From Clostridiales bacterium UBA5446 (GTDB taxonomy: Bacteria; Bacillota; Clostridia; Oscillospirales; Oscillospiraceae), in contig DIRC01000010.1 of NCBI GenBank assembly GCA_002427465.1, positions 4,814 to 37,400 of the forward strand: a stretch of DNA of 32,587 bases, in the 5' to 3' direction. Shown one piece after another: positions 1 to 7,174 of the stretch; the stretch's first letter is position 1, and every line of letters begins with the position of its first letter. The notes under the pieces were generated by a model. The model worked only from the letters and a program-made list of their open reading frames with translations. It did no database searches and was not told where the DNA came from. A program made the position numbers and the translations under genes.

Positions 1-645
1 GGGCTTTTCCCGCCCAGCTCCAGGGTCACGGGGGTTAGATTTTCCGCGGCGGCCGCCATAACAGCTTTGCCAACCTCCACAGAGCCGGTGAAGAATATGT
101 AATCGAATTTTTCCCGGAGAAGGGCCGTATTCTCCTGCCGTCCGCCTTCTACGACGGCCACATATTCCGGTGGATAAATTTCCGAAAGAATCTCCGCAAT
201 CGCACTGCTGGAAGCCCCGGCATAAGCAGAGGGCTTGACAACCGCGCAATTTCCCGCGGATATCGCGCCGACAAGGGGCGTCAAACACAGGTTGACGGGA
301 TAGTTCCACGGCACCATGATCAGCACCGTCCCGTATGGTTCGGGTACCTGGCTGCTTCTTGCGTGGAACTGGGCGACCGGCGTCGGAACGCGCTTTGGCC
401 GCATCCACTCGCTCCAGATGCCTGATATGAAACCGCAGCTCCTCCAAAACCATGCCGGTTTCACACATATAGGCCTCGAAATGATGCTTGTTGAGATCCT
501 GCTTCATAGCGTCGGCCAGACGGCCCTGGTATTTGCGGAGGGCAGCCTGGAGCTTTTTAAGCGCGGCTATCCGAAATTCCGGAGTCCGTGTTGCGCCGGA
601 TGCGAAATATATTCTCTGCTTTTCAACGATTTCCGATATTTCCAT
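1..645 (-). pseudogene. Aldehyde dehydrogenase (class 3-like), 5' part, frame broken, cut by window edge
   Basis: The minus strand from an ATG at 645 encodes the N-terminal half of an NAD(P)-dependent aldehyde dehydrogenase of the ALDH3-like type. After about 76 codons ending in FHIRHL the homologous frame shifts by one base. It resumes at 407 with WMRPKRV and continues through PWNYP, VKPS, FTGSVEVGK (nucleotide-binding loop) and ELGGKSP (general-base Glu) to the left edge. Removing one G from the CTGG at 414-417 would restore H-L-S-E-W, which fits the family alignment. The catalytic Cys would lie beyond the window. An AGGA Shine-Dalgarno sits 11 bases before the ATG. The original frame stays open past the break, so the product would be a mostly nonsense fusion. 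The break is not in a long homopolymer, so a true mutation is at least as likely as a sequencing error. The gene may otherwise detoxify or oxidise aliphatic aldehydes. Confidence 0.85.
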
Positions 646-679
646 GTCAACAGATATCCTTTCAGCCTGATAAGTCCAA

Positions 680-706
680 ATTATCACCTTAACCGCCTGA
701 ATGCAA
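680..706 (-). promoter_or_regulatory. Possible promoter of the aldehyde dehydrogenase gene
   Basis: The minus strand reads TTGCAT (701-706), 15 bases, then GATAAT (680-685), about 35 bases before the ATG at 645. The -10 is good, but the spacing is short for a vegetative promoter, so this is only a candidate. Confidence 0.3.
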
Positions 707-726
707 ACTGAAATTGTCCTAAACCA

Positions 727-769
727 TGCGAAAGCGCCGCCGGGCAGGTTACCCGGCGGCGCTTTCGCA
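727..769 (-). terminator. Strong stem-loop after spoIIQ, probable terminator of the glycolysis-spoIIQ unit
   Basis: Two perfect 18-base inverted arms (727-744 and 752-769) enclose a 7-base loop. The hairpin starts 12 bases after the spoIIQ stop and lies before the aldehyde dehydrogenase. The stem is very GC-rich, but on the minus strand it is followed only by TGGTTTAGG, not a real U-run. Intrinsic termination may therefore be incomplete, or the stem may mainly protect the 3' end. Confidence 0.6.
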
Positions 770-780
770 CCTGAAACAGT

Positions 781-1539
781 TTAGAGGGACGGCAGATAAT
801 CGTTGGGGTTGACGCTTTCCCCGTCCAGGGTCATTGAAAAATGCAGGTGGGTTGGCTTTCCGATCTCGCACAGCGCGGTGGTTCCCACCGATCCAATGGT
901 CTCACCGGCCAGCACGGCATCCCCGACCTTAATCGTGGGAATCTCCGCAAGGTTCGAATACACGCTGCAAAGCCCCTCGCCGTGGTCGATGATTACCGTC
1001 GTGCCGTAAAGCTGATCGCTGTACAACTTGACAATGGTTCCCGAGGCCGCCGCCATGACCTTTTCCCCCAGGACAGCGGCAATGTCAATGCCGTCGTGGG
1101 TACGCCAATCGGACATGGTGGTATCATAGACCAGCGCGGTAACCGAATACGGCGTTTCGATCTGTCCAATCACAGGCCAAACGAAAGCCTTGGCCGTTTC
1201 ATAGACCGTCTGGGGGGTCGGCTCGGCAGCCGATTCCGATGCGATCTCAGGCGCCTCCGGCTCCACCATGACTTCTTCAGCGTAGTCCGGCACTTCCCAC
1301 ATTGCAGACTCGTATTCCGTGTCCGCGTCAATAGTCTCTTCTCCATCGCTGAAATCGCCAACCGGCTTGTTAATATCGGTTTCCAGCAGATCGGTTTCCC
1401 GATCCGTCGCAGAACTGGCAACCAAAGTCCAGACCGAAGCCGCGATTACCGCGATGCACAGGAAAAGGACTATGTAGAAGCCCTTTCCCGCAAAGAATTT
1501 ATCCGGCTTTGTCCCGCCGGCGCCGCTGTTGTTTTCCAT
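781..1539 (-). CDS. spoIIQ: SpoIIQ-like M23 (LytM) peptidase, forespore membrane protein
   Basis: The 252-residue protein has a short cytoplasmic N-terminus, one membrane segment at about 21-43, an acidic Glu/Pro-rich linker to about 118 and a LytM/M23 domain to the end. All metallopeptidase residues are visible: H148-x3-D152, H186 in IIDHGEG, and the H231-L-H233 pair. In B. subtilis SpoIIQ the first zinc His is lost, whereas clostridial SpoIIQ usually keeps it. In spore formers SpoIIQ sits in the forespore membrane and binds SpoIIIAH across the intermembrane space during engulfment. The start is set by GGAGG seven bases before the ATG at 1539; a longer reading frame upstream would run through the promoter. 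A sigma-F promoter match lies just upstream, which favours SpoIIQ over a general M23 endopeptidase. It follows eno on the same strand. Confidence 0.8.
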   Translation of the reverse strand: MENNSGAGGTKPDKFFAGKGFYIVLFLCIAVIAASVWTLVASSATDRETDLLETDINKPVGDFSDGEETIDADTEYESAMWEVPDYAEEVMVEPEAPEIASESAAEPTPQTVYETAKAFVWPVIGQIETPYSVTALVYDTTMSDWRTHDGIDIAAVLGEKVMAAASGTIVKLYSDQLYGTTVIIDHGEGLCSVYSNLAEIPTIKVGDAVLAGETIGSVGTTALCEIGKPTHLHFSMTLDGESVNPNDYLPSL

Positions 1540-1557
1540 ATGGTTCCCTCCGAATAA

Positions 1558-1606
1558 ATAAATGGTGCTTTCATTGGATATTTTTTCCGCCGGAAACACC
1601 ATTTAT
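1558..1606. repeat. Inverted repeat bracketing the -10 of the sigma-F promoter
   Basis: ATAAATGGTG (1558-1567) and CACCATTTAT (1597-1606) are perfect 10-base inverted arms. They extend inward by CTTTC/GAAA with one bulge. The right arm overlaps the -35 element and the left arm lies at about the start of transcription. In DNA this could be an operator. In read-through RNA from eno it could form a hairpin. Neither role is shown. Confidence 0.45.
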
Positions 1607-1608
1607 AC
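1579..1608 (-). promoter_or_regulatory. Sigma-F (forespore) promoter of spoIIQ
   Basis: The minus strand reads GTATA (1604-1608), 15 bases, then GGAAAAAATA (1579-1588). This fits the sigma-F consensus of B. subtilis (GYWTA, about 15 bases, GGnrAnAHTR) at every defined position. The predicted start is near 1572, about 33 bases before the spoIIQ ATG. B. subtilis spoIIQ is a known sigma-F target. No comparably good sigma-A match was seen in this gap. Confidence 0.75.
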
Positions 1609-1623
1609 ATCAAAAGGGAAATA

Positions 1624-2916
1624 TTATTTTTTTATGCTGAAAAAAGCGTCCCTGCCCGGGTATCTGGCCACATCGAAGAGCTCTTCCTCTATGCGCAGAA
1701 GCTGGTTATATTTTGCAACCCGGTCGGTGCGTGACGGCGCGCCGGTCTTGATCTGCCCGGCGTTCAGCCCCACCACCAGATCGGCGATCGTTGTATCCTC
1801 CGTCTCCCCGGAGCGATGGGATACGACTGTGGTATAGCCGGCCCGGTTTGCAAGCTGGATCGTATCCAGGGTCTCCGTCAGGGTGCCGATCTGATTGAGC
1901 TTTATTAGCACGCTGTTGCACACGCCCAGCCGGATTCCCTTTTGAACTCGCTGAACGTTGGTGACGAACAGGTCGTCTCCCACAATCTGGATTTTGCCGC
2001 CAAGACGGTCGGTCAGCATTTTCCAGCCCTCCCAATCATCCTCGGCCATGCCGTCTTCAATAGAAATGATGGGATATTTTTCAACGAAGTCCGCATACAT
2101 GTCCACCATCTGCTGCCGGGTCATCACAATCCCCCGCTTCGGCAGGCGGTAGCACTGATCGTCGCTGCTAAACCAGTCGGAAACGGCGGCGTCTATCGCC
2201 AGCATAAAGTCCTCTCCCGGCTTATAACCGGCCTTTTCAATGGCCGTTACCAGCGCCTTGAGCGCGTCCTCGTCCGAGTCCAGGTTGGGTGCATAGCCCC
2301 CCTCGTCCCCAACGCCTGAAGCTGGAACCACCTTTTTCAGGGTGTGGAAAACCTCGGCGCACATCCGCAGGGCTTCCTTCCAGCTCCCGGCGCCCACCGG
2401 CATGACCATGAATTCCTGAATATCTACGTTGCTCCCGCTGGCGTGGGCGCCGCCGTTGAGCACATTCATCATGGGAACAGGCAGGGTTTTGGCGTTCACT
2501 CCGCCGATATAATTATAAAGGGGAATATTGAGGGCATTGGCCGCGGCGCGGGCGCACGCCAGTGAAACGCCGAGTATGGCGTTTGCGCCCAAACGGGTCT
2601 TGTTGGGCGTCCCGTCCAGCTCGATGAGCAGCTTGTCTATCGACGGCTGATCTAAAACGTTGAGGCCCAGCATGGCTTCGGAAATTTCCGTGTTGACGTT
2701 TTCAACGGCTTTTGTGACGCCCTTGCCCAGATAACGGGTCTTATCCCCGTCCCGCAGCTCGCAGGCTTCATAGATGCCGGTGGATGCGCCGGAGGGTACT
2801 GCGGCACGGCCAACCGTACCGTCATCCAGGGTGACTTCGACCTCAACCGTGGGGTTCCCCCGGGAGTCAAGGATCTCGCGGGCCATTACATCCACGATCT
2901 CAAAATACTCTTTCAT
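1624..2916 (-). CDS. eno: Enolase
   Basis: This 430-residue protein is the usual length for bacterial enolase, which converts 2-phosphoglycerate to phosphoenolpyruvate in glycolysis. Key sites are visible: the SGASTG loop near 42-47, H158 in GGAHASG, E205 in GVGDEGG, metal ligands D242, E287 (IEDGMAEDD) and D314 (VGDD), catalytic K339 in LIKLNQIG, and the SHRSGETED signature at 366-374. Two in-frame ATGs occur near the start. The second, at 2916, is chosen because it lies six bases after GGAGG, while the first abuts it. Enolase follows gpmI by 15 bases, so the two are co-transcribed. No obvious terminator follows before the spoIIQ promoter, so read-through into spoIIQ is possible. Confidence 0.98.
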   Translation of the reverse strand: MKEYFEIVDVMAREILDSRGNPTVEVEVTLDDGTVGRAAVPSGASTGIYEACELRDGDKTRYLGKGVTKAVENVNTEISEAMLGLNVLDQPSIDKLLIELDGTPNKTRLGANAILGVSLACARAAANALNIPLYNYIGGVNAKTLPVPMMNVLNGGAHASGSNVDIQEFMVMPVGAGSWKEALRMCAEVFHTLKKVVPASGVGDEGGYAPNLDSDEDALKALVTAIEKAGYKPGEDFMLAIDAAVSDWFSSDDQCYRLPKRGIVMTRQQMVDMYADFVEKYPIISIEDGMAEDDWEGWKMLTDRLGGKIQIVGDDLFVTNVQRVQKGIRLGVCNSVLIKLNQIGTLTETLDTIQLANRAGYTTVVSHRSGETEDTTIADLVVGLNAGQIKTGAPSRTDRVAKYNQLLRIEEELFDVARYPGRDAFFSIKK

Positions 2917-2931
2917 TTTCATCCTCCAAAT

Positions 2932-4458
2932 TCATTTTATAATCAGCGACTTGCCGGTCATTTCGTCCGGCTTGCCAAGCGTCATCAGTTCCAGGAGGGT
3001 CGGAGCGATATCGGAAAGCCGCCCGTCTTCCCGCAGTTTAACCTCCGCCCCGCGGATAACAAAGGGAACCGGGTTGGTGGTATGGGCGGTATTGGGACTT
3101 CCGTCGGCCTCCAGCATCCTGTCAGCGTTACCGTGATCAGCCGTGACCGCAAGGATGATGCCGTTTCTTTCGGCGGCACTGACTACCTCTCCCAAACAAC
3201 TGTCCACCATCTCCACAGCCCGGATTGCGGCGGCCTTCACGCCGGTATGGCCAACCATATCGCAGTTTGCAAAGTTGCAGACATAAAAGTCGTATGCCCC
3301 GCTGTCCATATGAGATACCAGTTTGTCCCTGACCTTTTCCGCGCTCATCTCCGGGATCAGGTCATAGGTGGGAAAATCTCTTGGCGATGGGATGAGTTCC
3401 CGATCCTCCCCTTCATACACCGTTTCCACGCCGCCATTGAAGAAAAAGGTCACATGTGCATATTTCTCCGTCTCGGCTATACGAAATTGCCGCAGGCCAA
3501 GTCCGCTCAAATATTCCCCCAAAGTGCCACGCAGCGCCTCCTGGGGAAAGGCGACTGGAAGCGGCAGCGAAGCGTCATACTGCGCCGTGCAGACATAGGA
3601 AAGGGCCAACCTTTCCACCGATAGCGGGCAGTCGGCGGGAAGACCGCCGGTCAGCGCCCATGTCAACTCCCTCGCCCTGTCCGGGCGGAAGTTCATAAAA
3701 ATGACGCTGTCTCCGCTTTTTATCATCCCCTCCGGATCGCAGATCACAGGCAGGACAAATTCATCGGTCACATCCGCGGCGTAGCTTTGCTTCACGGCGT
3801 TTACGGGGTCGCCGTTTTTTTCACCAACGCCGCGCACGATGGCGTCATACCCCTTCTGGAGTCTGTCCCAGCGCTTATCCCGATCCATACCCCAGAATCT
3901 GCCCTGGAGGGTCGCGATACGCCCGATCCCCGATTCGGCGCACTTCTGCGCCAGCGCCTCAATGTATCCCAGGCCGGTTTTCGGCCCTACGTCCCTGCCG
4001 TCCAGAAAGCAGTGGAGATAGACTTTTTCAAGGCCACGGCTCTTCGCCAGATCCAGCATGGCGAAAATATGCCTGATATGGCTGTGCACGCCGCCGTCGG
4101 ATACCAGACCGAGGACATGGAGGGCGGCGCCCTTTTCCAGGGCGTCGGATATCGCCTGGTTATACGCGGGATTTTCAAAAAAACTCCCGTCTTCTATAGC
4201 CTTCGTGATTCTGGGCAGATCCTGATAGACTACCCGTCCCGCGCCGATATTTGTATGGCCGACCTCGCTGTTGCCGATCTGCCCTTCCGGAAGCCCCACG
4301 TCAAGCCCCGAGGCGGAAAGGCTCGTTGCCCCGCCGGACGCCATAAGCGCGTCCATCACCGGGGTTTTGGCCTGCCATATGGCATTTTCCGGGCCGGGTC
4401 CGCCGAGCCCGTAGCCGTCCAGTATCAACAGGGCCAGCGGATTAACCTTTCTTCCCAT
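2932..4458 (-). CDS. gpmI: 2,3-bisphosphoglycerate-independent phosphoglycerate mutase
   Basis: The 508-residue enzyme interconverts 3- and 2-phosphoglycerate and depends on manganese. It belongs to the alkaline phosphatase superfamily. The first metal-binding segment is LLILDGYG (D14), and the phosphorylated serine is S64 in GQIGNSEVGHTN. Late metal-binding motifs are NCDMVGHTG and TADHGNADRM, and HTTNPVPFV is near the C-terminus. Family length is about 510. The start at 4458 is preferred over a longer reading frame that would run back into tpiA. It begins four bases after the tpiA stop, with GGAG in the end of tpiA as the likely ribosome site. The cofactor-independent form is common in clostridia and matches its place between tpiA and eno. 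Confidence 0.97.
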   Translation of the reverse strand: MGRKVNPLALLILDGYGLGGPGPENAIWQAKTPVMDALMASGGATSLSASGLDVGLPEGQIGNSEVGHTNIGAGRVVYQDLPRITKAIEDGSFFENPAYNQAISDALEKGAALHVLGLVSDGGVHSHIRHIFAMLDLAKSRGLEKVYLHCFLDGRDVGPKTGLGYIEALAQKCAESGIGRIATLQGRFWGMDRDKRWDRLQKGYDAIVRGVGEKNGDPVNAVKQSYAADVTDEFVLPVICDPEGMIKSGDSVIFMNFRPDRARELTWALTGGLPADCPLSVERLALSYVCTAQYDASLPLPVAFPQEALRGTLGEYLSGLGLRQFRIAETEKYAHVTFFFNGGVETVYEGEDRELIPSPRDFPTYDLIPEMSAEKVRDKLVSHMDSGAYDFYVCNFANCDMVGHTGVKAAAIRAVEMVDSCLGEVVSAAERNGIILAVTADHGNADRMLEADGSPNTAHTTNPVPFVIRGAEVKLREDGRLSDIAPTLLELMTLGKPDEMTGKSLIIK

Positions 4459-4462
4459 AAGC

Positions 4463-5236
4463 TCACTCCATGGCCGTGGCGGCAATGATCCGGGCGAACT
4501 CCCGGGGGTCCAGCGACGCGCCTCCAATAAGCCCGCCGTCAATATCGGGCCGGGCCAGCAGCTCGGCGCAATTATTTCCGTTCATGGAGCCGCCATAGAG
4601 AATGCTGATCGCCCGGGCCCTGGTTGCGCCGTACAGCTTGCGGACAACACCGCGGATTTCGCTGCAAACCGCCTCAACCTGATCCGGTTCGGCGATGCGT
4701 CCGGTTCCAATGGCCCAAATGGGCTCATAGGCAATTATACACTTTTTTATGTTCTCCTCATCCACGCCGGCAAGCGCCGCTTTGACCTGATATGTTACAA
4801 GCTCCGCCGTCAGGCCATTGTCGTGCTGCGCCTGGGACTCCCCCACACAGATGATGGGGGAAATTGCGTGTGCGGTCAACACGTGAACCTTGCCGTTTAC
4901 CTGGGCATCGGTCTCCCCGAAGGCTGCGCGGCGCTCGCTGTGACCGACTATGGCGTATCTGACGTCAAGATCCTTGAGCATCTCCGCCGCAACTTCGCCG
5001 GTATGGGCGCCGAAGCATTTTTCCGACACATCCTGAGCGCCGATCGCCGCCCGGACATCCTTGGCGAACCTGACTGCCGCCGGGATCAGCGGAAACGGCA
5101 CGCACAGCACCGTTTCGCAGGTCCTGGCCTTTGGCATCGCGCCGCGCAGCCCTTCAAAAAACGGCTTTACTTCCGACGCCATCTTGTTCATTTTCCAATT
5201 GCCTGCAATAATTGTCTTCCTGCATCTTTTATTCAT
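4463..5236 (-). CDS. tpiA: Triosephosphate isomerase
   Basis: The 257-residue TIM-barrel enzyme interconverts dihydroxyacetone phosphate and glyceraldehyde 3-phosphate. Active-site residues are all present: N13 and K15 in AGNWKMNK, H99 in VGHSERR, and E171 in AYEPIWAIGTG. The C-terminal phosphate-binding GGS and GGAS loops are also present. The N-terminus is a few residues longer than the common MRKxxIAGNWK form. The ATG at 5236 is kept because GGGG lies six bases upstream and there is no nearer start. It sits 64 bases after pgk and four bases before gpmI. Confidence 0.98.
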   Translation of the reverse strand: MNKRCRKTIIAGNWKMNKMASEVKPFFEGLRGAMPKARTCETVLCVPFPLIPAAVRFAKDVRAAIGAQDVSEKCFGAHTGEVAAEMLKDLDVRYAIVGHSERRAAFGETDAQVNGKVHVLTAHAISPIICVGESQAQHDNGLTAELVTYQVKAALAGVDEENIKKCIIAYEPIWAIGTGRIAEPDQVEAVCSEIRGVVRKLYGATRARAISILYGGSMNGNNCAELLARPDIDGGLIGGASLDPREFARIIAATAME

Positions 5237-5300
5237 GACAATCCCCTATGATCATATTTGCCGCCGGGCGGCCAGCCTATCCGTTTACTCCTCGGAAAAA

Positions 5301-6494
5301 TTACTTATTCAGCAGGCAGGCCACGCCCGGAAGCGATATCCCGGCAAGAAATTCGAGGGACGCGCCGCCTCCGGTGCTGATATGGGTGATTCTGTCTGCA
5401 AATCCGGACTGCTCCACCGCGGCGGCCGAATCCCCCCCGCCGATGATGGTCACGGCGCCGCTGGTGGCCACAGCCTGGGCCACAGCCTTTGTCCCGCCGG
5501 AAAACCGCGCAAACTCGAAAACCCCCATAGGGCCGTTCCAGACGATCGTACCCGCGCCCTTCAGCGCGCCTGTAAACGCTTCAATGGATTTTGGGCCGAT
5601 ATCCATGCCCATCCAGCCATCCGGAATCTCGTTGACCGCCACTACTTTCATTTCGGTATCCGCGTCAAACGTCCTGCCGATCACCACGTCCTCAGGCAAA
5701 AGGAGCGTCACGCCCTTTTCCGCGGCCGTTTTCATCAGCTCTTTCGCATAATCGAGTTTGTCCGCCTCAAACAGCGAACTGCCTATCTCATTTCCCATGG
5801 CCTTGATAAAGGTGAAGGCCATCGCGCCGCCGATAAGGATCGTATCCGCCTTGCCCAGCAGATTGTTAATCACGCCGATCTTATCCGAAACCTTGGCGCC
5901 GCCCAGAATCGCGATGAAGGGGCGCGCCGGCTCCTCCAGCGCCTTACCCATAATGGAGATCTCTTTTTCAAGCAAAAGCCCGGCGTAAGCTGGCAGAAAA
6001 GCGGAGACCCCGGCCGTTGACGCATGGGGGCGATGCACCGTTCCGAAAGCATCGGAGACATAAACGTCCGCCATGGCGGCAAGGGCTTTCGCAAAATCCT
6101 CCCCGTTCTTTTCCTCCCGCTTATCAAACCGGAGATTTTCCAGCAGCAGAATCTCCCCCGCCTTGAGGGCTTCGGCCTTGGCTGCGGCGTCCTCCCCCAC
6201 GATATCCTTTGCGAAGATGACAGTTTTGCCCAGAAGCTCGGACAGCCGCACGGCAACCGGAGCAAGGGAAAGGCTCTTCTTCCACTCGCCCTTGGGCTTT
6301 CCCAGATGAGAGCAGGCGATCACCGCCGCGCCGTGTTGAAGCAAATATCTGATGGTGGGCAAAGATTCAACAATGCGCTTGTCGCTGGTGATCTCTCCCG
6401 TTTCCTTATCCTGCGGCACGTTGAAATCACACCGCAGCAGCACCTTTTTGCCTTTCGGGTCAAAATCCCTTATGGTTTGCTTATTGTATTCCAT
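5301..6494 (-). CDS. pgk: Phosphoglycerate kinase
   Basis: The 397-residue two-domain kinase transfers phosphate between 1,3-bisphosphoglycerate and ADP, the first ATP-forming step of glycolysis. The N-terminal substrate motif VLLRCDFNVP is at about 18-27 and SHLGKPKG is at about 62-69. The C-terminal nucleotide-binding region carries WNGPMGVFE and the glycine-rich GGGDSAAA followed by STGGGASLEFL. The start ATG shares one base with the trmL stop (TAATG), and AAGGAGGAGG just upstream is an excellent ribosome site, so translation is probably coupled to trmL. The usual partner gap is not in this operon. Confidence 0.98.
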   Translation of the reverse strand: MEYNKQTIRDFDPKGKKVLLRCDFNVPQDKETGEITSDKRIVESLPTIRYLLQHGAAVIACSHLGKPKGEWKKSLSLAPVAVRLSELLGKTVIFAKDIVGEDAAAKAEALKAGEILLLENLRFDKREEKNGEDFAKALAAMADVYVSDAFGTVHRPHASTAGVSAFLPAYAGLLLEKEISIMGKALEEPARPFIAILGGAKVSDKIGVINNLLGKADTILIGGAMAFTFIKAMGNEIGSSLFEADKLDYAKELMKTAAEKGVTLLLPEDVVIGRTFDADTEMKVVAVNEIPDGWMGMDIGPKSIEAFTGALKGAGTIVWNGPMGVFEFARFSGGTKAVAQAVATSGAVTIIGGGDSAAAVEQSGFADRITHISTGGGASLEFLAGISLPGVACLLNK

Positions 6495-6982
6495 TAAGCC
6501 TCCTCCTTCATATATCCATAATTCTTCAGACCTGGAAATTTTTGCTGCCTGAGCGCTTCATAAATGAGTATGGCAACAGAATTTGAAAGGTTCAGGCTGC
6601 GCGCTCCGCCGGCCATGGGAATTCTGATGCAGCGGTCCCTATACCGCTCTCTCAGCCATTGCGGAAGCCCGGCGGTCTCCTTACCGAACATGATCGAAAC
6701 ATCGCCGGTAAAATCACAGGCGTCATAGGCTGCCGGCGCCTTTGTCGTCGCCAGCCAGAGCCCGTCGTCGCCATTTTTTAAAAAATAGTCTTCAAGGTTA
6801 TCATAAACGTGGATATCAACCAAATGCCAATAGTCCAGCCCCGCGCGCTTCACCGCGCTGTCGGAAATGTCGAAGCCCAGGGGCCTGATCAGGTGGAGCC
6901 GCGATCCCGTGCATGCGCAGGTGCGGGCAACAGCGCCGGTGTTGAAAGGGATTTCAGGTTCAACCAGCACAACATTGATCAT
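6494..6982 (-). CDS. trmL: tRNA (cytidine(34)-2'-O)-methyltransferase, TrmL/YibK type
   Basis: The 162-residue protein is a minimal SPOUT methyltransferase, the usual length for TrmL. TrmL 2'-O-methylates the wobble nucleotide of certain leucine tRNAs using S-adenosylmethionine. Visible signatures are EPEIPFNTGAVART at the N-terminus, the FGKETAGLP loop, and the C-terminal knot segment RSLNLSNSVAILIYEAL. It is the first gene of the glycolysis operon and has a good vegetative promoter upstream. The ribosome site is weak (AGAAGAAG directly before the ATG). The start at 6982 matches the family N-terminus. A tRNA-modification gene driving pgk-tpiA-gpmI-eno is an unusual head gene. Confidence 0.92.
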   Translation of the reverse strand: MINVVLVEPEIPFNTGAVARTCACTGSRLHLIRPLGFDISDSAVKRAGLDYWHLVDIHVYDNLEDYFLKNGDDGLWLATTKAPAAYDACDFTGDVSIMFGKETAGLPQWLRERYRDRCIRIPMAGGARSLNLSNSVAILIYEALRQQKFPGLKNYGYMKEEA

Positions 6983-7037
6983 CTTCTTCTGTCACTCATC
7001 CCACATATTGTATTTCGTTTTTATTTTTCGCCTCGTT

Positions 7038-7066
7038 ATTGTATACTCGATTATACTACTTTACAA
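7038..7066 (-). promoter_or_regulatory. Vegetative promoter of trmL-pgk-tpiA-gpmI-eno
   Basis: The minus strand reads TTGTAA (7061-7066), exactly 17 bases, then TACAAT (7038-7043), about 55 bases before the trmL start. It is in an AT-rich gap shared with the divergent glycosyltransferase promoter. Confidence 0.65.
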
Positions 7067-7124
7067 GGGAAAAAACCATTGAATAATGAATTCTTGATTA
7101 TTATTTTGTCATAACCCGGAGATA

Positions 7125-7153
7125 TTGAAAAAAGCTTCCGGCTGTCATATAAT
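7125..7153 (+). promoter_or_regulatory. Strong vegetative promoter of the glycosyltransferase gene
   Basis: TTGAAA (7125-7130), 17 bases, then TATAAT (7148-7153). Transcription should start near 7160, which leaves a leader of only about 15 bases before the ATG at 7175. That still includes the AAAGG ribosome site. A TTG start at 7157 would lie at or before the transcription start and is therefore unlikely. Confidence 0.75.
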
Positions 7154-7174
7154 CATTTGAGAAAGGCGGAGCGT

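Noticed and set aside
316..711. Plus-strand open frame opposite the aldehyde dehydrogenase start
   Set aside because: It is a shadow of the minus-strand gene; no ribosome site and the translated sequence resembles nothing I recognise.
841..1557. Long plus-strand open frame opposite spoIIQ
   Set aside because: The minus-strand frame has full M23 motifs and a sigma-F promoter; this one is an open antisense frame caused by high GC content.
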